The notes under the pieces: model-generated | What the model saw: only the letters and a program-made list of their open reading frames with translations | The model's database searches: none | What the model was told of the DNA's origin: nothing | Translations under genes and position numbers: made by a program | Part shown: in pieces, positions 60,032 to 64,000 of the stretch | Layout: each line of letters begins with the position of its first letter | How positions within the stretch are numbered: the first letter of the stretch is position 1 | DNA from: Pseudomonas sp. CFII64 | Lineage (GTDB): Bacteria > Pseudomonadota > Gammaproteobacteria > Pseudomonadales > Pseudomonadaceae | Length of the DNA: 64,000 bases | Direction: 5' to 3' | NCBI RefSeq assembly: GCF_000416235.1 | Contig: NZ_ATLO01000036.1 | Location: 1-64,000, forward strand

Positions 60032-61525
60032 ATGACCACCCTGACTCATGCCGACTGGGAACAACGCGCCAAGGATCTGAAGATCGAAGGCCGCGCTTTC
60101 ATCAATGGTGAATACACCAACGCCGTGTCTGGCGATACGTTCGAATGCCTCAGCCCGGTTGATGGCCGCTTGCTAGCGAAAGTCGCCAGTTGTGACGTCG
60201 CCGACGCCCAGCGTGCCGTGGAAAGCGCCCGCACCACGTTCAATTCCGGGGTCTGGTCGCGCCTGGCACCGGTCAAGCGCAAGGCCGCGATGATTCGCTT
60301 TGCCGCGCTGCTCAACAAAAACGTCGAGGAACTGGCCCTGCTGGAAACGCTGGACATGGGCAAGCCGATCAGCGACTCGTCCGGCATCGATATTCCCGGC
60401 GCGGCCCAAGCCTTGAGCTGGAGCGGCGAGGCTATCGACAAGCTGTATGACGAAGTCGCCGCCACCCCGCACGATCAGCTTGGCCTGGTGACCCGCGAGC
60501 CGATTGGCGTGGTCGCGGCCATCGTGCCGTGGAACTTCCCGCTGCTGATGGCCTGCTGGAAACTCGGTCCGGCGCTGTCCACTGGTAACTCAGTGGTGCT
60601 CAAGCCATCGGAAAAATCGCCGCTGACCGCCATTCGTATTGCCCAACTGGCCATCGAGGCGGGCATTCCGGCCGGCGTGCTCAACGTCGTGCCGGGTTAT
60701 GGCCACACCGTGGGCAAGGCGCTGGCCTTGCACATGGACGTCGACACCGTGGTGTTCACCGGCTCGACGAAAATCGCCAAGCAGTTGCTGGTGTATTCGG
60801 GCGAATCGAACATGAAGCGCGTCTGGCTCGAAGCCGGTGGCAAAAGCCCGAACATCGTGTTTGCCGATGCGCCGGACCTGCAGGCCGCAGCCGAGTCCGC
60901 CGCCAGCGCCATCGCCTTCAACCAGGGCGAAGTCTGCACCGCTGGCTCGCGCCTGTTGGTGGAGCGTTCCATCAAGGACAGCTTCCTGCCGCTGGTCATC
61001 GAAGCGCTGAAGGCCTGGAAGCCAGGCAATCCGCTGGACCCGGCCACCACGGTCGGCGCGCTGGTCGATACTCAACAGATGAACACCGTGCTGTCGTACA
61101 TCGAGTCCGGCCATAGCGACGGCGCCAAACTGGTTGCGGGCGGTAAGCGCATCCTGCAGGAAACCGGCGGCACTTACGTTGAGCCAACGATTTTCGACGG
61201 CGTGACCAATGCCATGAAGATCGCCCAGGAAGAGATTTTCGGGCCGGTTCTGTCGGTGCTGACGTTTGATACCGCCGAAGAAGCCATCCAGATCGCCAAC
61301 GACACGCCGTACGGCCTCGCTGCTGCGGTGTGGACCGCCAATCTGTCCAAGGCGCACCTGACGGCCAAAGCGTTGCGTGCCGGCAGCGTGTGGGTCAATC
61401 AGTACGACGGCGGCGACATGACCGCGCCGTTCGGCGGCTTCAAGCAATCGGGCAACGGCCGCGACAAGTCGCTGCACGCGTTCGACAAGTACACCGAGCT
61501 CAAGGCGACGTGGATTAAGTTATAG
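60032..61525 (+). CDS. kauB: Aldehyde dehydrogenase KauB/PuuC type
   Basis: A protein of 497 residues from ATG 60032 with GGAGGA upstream. The NAD-dependent aldehyde dehydrogenase fold has VVAAIVPWNFPLLMACWKLG, the GSTKIAKQLL nucleotide loop, the glutamate in VWLEAGGKSPNIVF and the nucleophilic cysteine in FNQGEVCTAGSRLLV. Sequence style and the radC/rpmG neighbourhood match KauB of P. aeruginosa, which oxidises guanidinobutyraldehyde, aminobutyraldehyde and related products of arginine and polyamine breakdown. Confidence 0.88.
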   Translation: MTTLTHADWEQRAKDLKIEGRAFINGEYTNAVSGDTFECLSPVDGRLLAKVASCDVADAQRAVESARTTFNSGVWSRLAPVKRKAAMIRFAALLNKNVEELALLETLDMGKPISDSSGIDIPGAAQALSWSGEAIDKLYDEVAATPHDQLGLVTREPIGVVAAIVPWNFPLLMACWKLGPALSTGNSVVLKPSEKSPLTAIRIAQLAIEAGIPAGVLNVVPGYGHTVGKALALHMDVDTVVFTGSTKIAKQLLVYSGESNMKRVWLEAGGKSPNIVFADAPDLQAAAESAASAIAFNQGEVCTAGSRLLVERSIKDSFLPLVIEALKAWKPGNPLDPATTVGALVDTQQMNTVLSYIESGHSDGAKLVAGGKRILQETGGTYVEPTIFDGVTNAMKIAQEEIFGPVLSVLTFDTAEEAIQIANDTPYGLAAAVWTANLSKAHLTAKALRAGSVWVNQYDGGDMTAPFGGFKQSGNGRDKSLHAFDKYTELKATWIKL

Positions 61526-61543
61526 ACCCGGAGGCTTATCCCT

Positions 61544-61632
61544 GTGGGACCGGCTTTAGCCGGGAAGAGGTCAGTACATTCGCCACATATGCGTTTCCTG
61601 ACATGCCACCTTCCCGGCTAAAGCCGGTCCCA
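61544..61632. repeat. REP palindrome pair (GTGGGACCGGCTTTAGCCGG type)
   Basis: Arms GTGGGACCGGCTTTAGCCGG and CCGGCTAAAGCCGGTCCCAC flank about 50 bases, between kauB and the MFS gene. Variant of the GTAGGACC family with compensating changes in both arms. Confidence 0.85.
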
Positions 61633-61725
61633 CGGGTGATCATCGTTCAGTTCTAGAACCAGCCGGACTCCCTCCCAGGAATCCGGCTGTGTCGTTTCAG
61701 CCTTTTGACCCACAGGAGCGTGGCA

Positions 61726-62871
61726 ATGCGTTGGGGGACTTATTTTGCGGTGCTGGCTTCGGTGCTGAGCGTTGGCCTCGCGCTGGGCGTCAGCATGCCG
61801 CTGGTGTCGCTGCGCCTGGAAAGCTGGGGCTACGGCTCGTTCGCGATTGGCGTGATGGCGGCGATGCCCGCCATTGGCGTGTTGCTGGGCGCGAGTCTGG
61901 CCAGTCAGCTGGCCGCCCGGTTCGGCACGGCGGCGCTGATGCGCCTGTGTCTGTGGGCGGGCGCGCTGTCGGTGGGCTTGCTTGCGCTGCTGCCGTATTA
62001 CCCGGTCTGGCTGGTGCTGCGGCTGATGCTCGGTGTAATCCTGACCATCGTGTTCATTCTGGGCGAAAGCTGGATCAACCAACTGGTGGTCGAACGTTTG
62101 CGCGGCCGGCTGGTGGCGCTGTACGGCAGCACTTACGCGCTCTGCCAACTGGCCGGGCCGTTGCTGCTCGGCGCGCTGGGCACCGAAGACGATTATGGCT
62201 TCTGGGTTGGCGTGGCGTTGCTGGTCAGCTCGCCGCTGCTGTTGCTCGGACGCAGCGGAGCGCCCAGCGCTGATGCCTGCAGCGTGACCTTTATCGATTT
62301 GTTCGGATTCTGCCGCTCCATGCCCGCCATTGCCTGGGCCGTGGCGCTGTTCGCGGCGTTTGAAGCGCTGATCCTGACGCTGCTGCCGATCTATTGCCTG
62401 CGTCAGGGCTTCACTGCGGAAATCGCTTTGGCGATGGTCAGTACCGTGGTGGTCGGCGACGCATTGCTGCAACTGCCGATTGGCGCACTGGCCGACCGCA
62501 TTTCCCGACGCACGCTGTTTTCCGCTTGCGCGCTGGCGCTGATGATTTCCAGCCTGTTGGTGCCGCTGATGGTCGATACCGTGTTGATCTGGCCGCTGTG
62601 GGTGCTGTTCGGTGCCAGCGCCGGTGGCTTGTTCACCTTGTCGCTGATCCTGATCGGCGAGCGCTTTCGTGACGACTCGCTGGTGCGCGCCAACGCCCAT
62701 GTCGCGCAACTTTGGGGGATTGGCTGTCTGATCGGGCCATTGGCGGCCGGAGCGGGCAGCCAATGGGTCAGCGGGCAGGCATTGCCACTGTTGATGGCAG
62801 CGGGTGCCTTCGGGTTGGTGCTGTTGTCGCAGCGGCGCGGCGCGTTTGGCGTGCAGCCGGTGGCGGCCTAG
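61726..62871 (+). CDS. MFS transporter (YcaD-like)
   Basis: A protein of 381 residues from ATG 61726 with CAGGAG upstream. About twelve membrane helices, two six-helix halves. Motifs: LGASLASQLAARFGTAALMR between helices 2 and 3, FILGESWINQLVVERLRGRL, and PIGALADRISRRTLF in the second half. It resembles YcaD-type major facilitator proteins; substrate unknown. The stop overlaps the convergent PLD gene by four bases. Confidence 0.85.
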   Translation: MRWGTYFAVLASVLSVGLALGVSMPLVSLRLESWGYGSFAIGVMAAMPAIGVLLGASLASQLAARFGTAALMRLCLWAGALSVGLLALLPYYPVWLVLRLMLGVILTIVFILGESWINQLVVERLRGRLVALYGSTYALCQLAGPLLLGALGTEDDYGFWVGVALLVSSPLLLLGRSGAPSADACSVTFIDLFGFCRSMPAIAWAVALFAAFEALILTLLPIYCLRQGFTAEIALAMVSTVVVGDALLQLPIGALADRISRRTLFSACALALMISSLLVPLMVDTVLIWPLWVLFGASAGGLFTLSLILIGERFRDDSLVRANAHVAQLWGIGCLIGPLAAGAGSQWVSGQALPLLMAAGAFGLVLLSQRRGAFGVQPVAA

Positions 62872-64000
62872 AGCATTTTCTCCAGGCCGACGGCGCTGCT
62901 GAACCACGCATTGAAGCGGCGCCAGGCGTCGCCCGGTTCCTTGTGCAAGGTGTGGATCTTGCCGTCGTCTTCGGTTTCCCACACCACTTGGCCGTCCTCC
63001 AGCTTCGCCTGATAACTCAAGGCCGGCGCCATGCCTTGCAGAGTCAGTTCCCGCAGGTATTCAGTGAGCTGCGGACTGTCGACCAATACGCCGACTTCGG
63101 TATTCCACAGCACTGAACGCGGATCGAAATTGAACGAGCCGACAAAGATTTTCTGTCGATCAAAAATCATCGCCTTGCTGTGCAGGCTGGAGTCCGAGCC
63201 GCTGGTGATGAACGGGGCTTTCTTGAACAGATGCGGACCGCTGCCGCCGCTGGTACCGGTATCACCGGGTTGACGGCGCATTTCGAACAGCTTCACGCCG
63301 TGCTCAAGCAACGCCTTGCGATAGGGCGCGTAACCGCCGTGTACCGCAGGAACATCGGTGGCCTCCAGGGAATTGGTCAGCAAACTGACCGCGACCCCCG
63401 CATCGGCGCGCCCCGTGAGGTAAGTCAGGCCTTCCTTGCCGGGCACGAAGTAGGCAGAAATCAGCATCAATTCTTCATGAACGTTGAGCAGTTCCGGGGC
63501 CAGCTGCGTGGTCAGCAGCAAGTGCGGGTCCGGTTCGTCGCGGGCCAGCACTTTGGTCGGCGCATCCCACAGCGCCTGGTTATGCGCCCAGATCAGCTCG
63601 TTGAGCCAGGTTTTCATGCGCGGCTGGGTTTTGTAGGCCATCAAGCGGTCGTACAAGGCGCGGTGTTGCTGGTGGGACTTCTCCAGCGAGTCTTCGAGCT
63701 GCACCCGCGCCTTGGCCAGGTCACGCACAGTCGGCAGGAAATACATGAATTCGGCGATGGGCTTGCTGAGCGCACTGTTCCAGTACTGATCGAAGCTGTG
63801 CCCCAATTGTTGCGCCACCGGGCCGACGCTAAGCATGTCGATGTCGGTGAAGTTGAGGTTTTCCTCGGCGTCGAAATATTCGTCGCCCAGATTGCGTCCA
63901 CCGACAATCGCCGCACTGCTGTCGGCCAGCCACAACTTGTTGTGCATGCGTCGGTGTTGGCGAGACAGATTGAACAGGCGGCCCATGCTGCGCGTCACGC
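62868..64000 (-). CDS. Phospholipase D / cardiolipin-synthase family protein (partial)
   Basis: The C-terminal 377 or so residues are seen; the gene continues past the right edge, and the Met at 63998 is probably internal. Two HKD motifs are visible: HNKLWLADSSAAIVGGRNLG and HSKAMIFDRQKIFVGSFNFD, so the enzyme would be active as a single chain. Family members make or remodel phospholipids or act on phosphodiester bonds. No membrane helix lies in the visible part. The N-terminus, which would tell a lipoprotein-type PLD from a cardiolipin synthase, is outside the window. Confidence 0.85.
   Translation of the reverse strand, partial: VTRSMGRLFNLSRQHRRMHNKLWLADSSAAIVGGRNLGDEYFDAEENLNFTDIDMLSVGPVAQQLGHSFDQYWNSALSKPIAEFMYFLPTVRDLAKARVQLEDSLEKSHQQHRALYDRLMAYKTQPRMKTWLNELIWAHNQALWDAPTKVLARDEPDPHLLLTTQLAPELLNVHEELMLISAYFVPGKEGLTYLTGRADAGVAVSLLTNSLEATDVPAVHGGYAPYRKALLEHGVKLFEMRRQPGDTGTSGGSGPHLFKKAPFITSGSDSSLHSKAMIFDRQKIFVGSFNFDPRSVLWNTEVGVLVDSPQLTEYLRELTLQGMAPALSYQAKLEDGQVVWETEDDGKIHTLHKEPGDAWRRFNAWFSSAVGLEKML

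Noticed and set aside
1..64000. Prophage, transposon or integrative element borders
   Set aside because: No integrase, transposase or phage structural gene was found. The AT-rich island at 3480-7450 has direct repeats but no tRNA or attachment-site signature.
1..64000. tRNA or rRNA genes
   Set aside because: No cloverleaf with TTCGA-type T loop or rRNA-like segment was noticed on either strand by eye; a covariance-model scan would settle this.

Overview
The window reads as a chromosome segment of a fluorescent-group Pseudomonas. The evidence is high-GC Pseudomonas-style genes (algZ-algR-hemC-hemD, rsd/algQ, algP, crc, algC, the NtrBC-glnA-thiI-typA block), several kinds of Pseudomonas intergenic REP palindrome, and a gene order that largely follows the pseudomonad core genome. 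No rRNA, tRNA, CRISPR array, prophage or insertion sequence was recognised.

Accessory region (1-7450). This is the tail of a type VI secretion (T6SS) cluster: the end of a VgrG spike, a DUF4123 adaptor/chaperone, and a large effector with a VasX-like N-terminus and a membrane-spanning C-terminus. An unusual tandem array of related membrane proteins follows, almost certainly immunity proteins. Two copies are intact, one carries a single frameshift at a homopolymer, one has lost its membrane part and been rebuilt with direct repeats, and one is a short decayed remnant. Sequence from about 3480 to 7450 is visibly AT-richer than its surroundings, which suggests toxin-tip and immunity-gene exchange. 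This is the most interesting part of the window.

Nitrogen and choline block (7450-28150). A BCCT choline/betaine transporter lies behind a BetI-like palindrome. ntrC-ntrB, envelope proteins of unknown role and a frameshifted exported chorismate mutase follow. glnA has a near-ideal sigma-54 promoter and is divergent from thiI. Then come typA, a YkgJ cysteine-cluster protein, a DUF3482 GTPase paired with a DUF2868 membrane protein, folA, a phosphorylcholine phosphatase, a 154-bp tandem repeat carrying duplicated terminators, and ilvD.

Core block (28150-47400). This holds cyaA, small conserved proteins, a GST, argH, the algZ-algR regulators, the overlapping hemC-hemD and hemX-hemY pairs, a DsbB-like oxidase missing one expected cysteine, rsd/algQ, an exported FKBP isomerase, the histone-H1-like algP, an ABC-F ATPase and a minimal MscS protein.

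Last block (47400-64000). A LysE exporter is followed by crc divergent from pyrE, a DUF4124 protein, then argB-algC-dut-coaBC on the minus strand with radC divergent. After these come a peptide-binding lipid-face protein, rpmB-rpmG, two small proteins, the aldehyde dehydrogenase kauB, an MFS transporter, and a phospholipase-D family protein that runs off the right edge.
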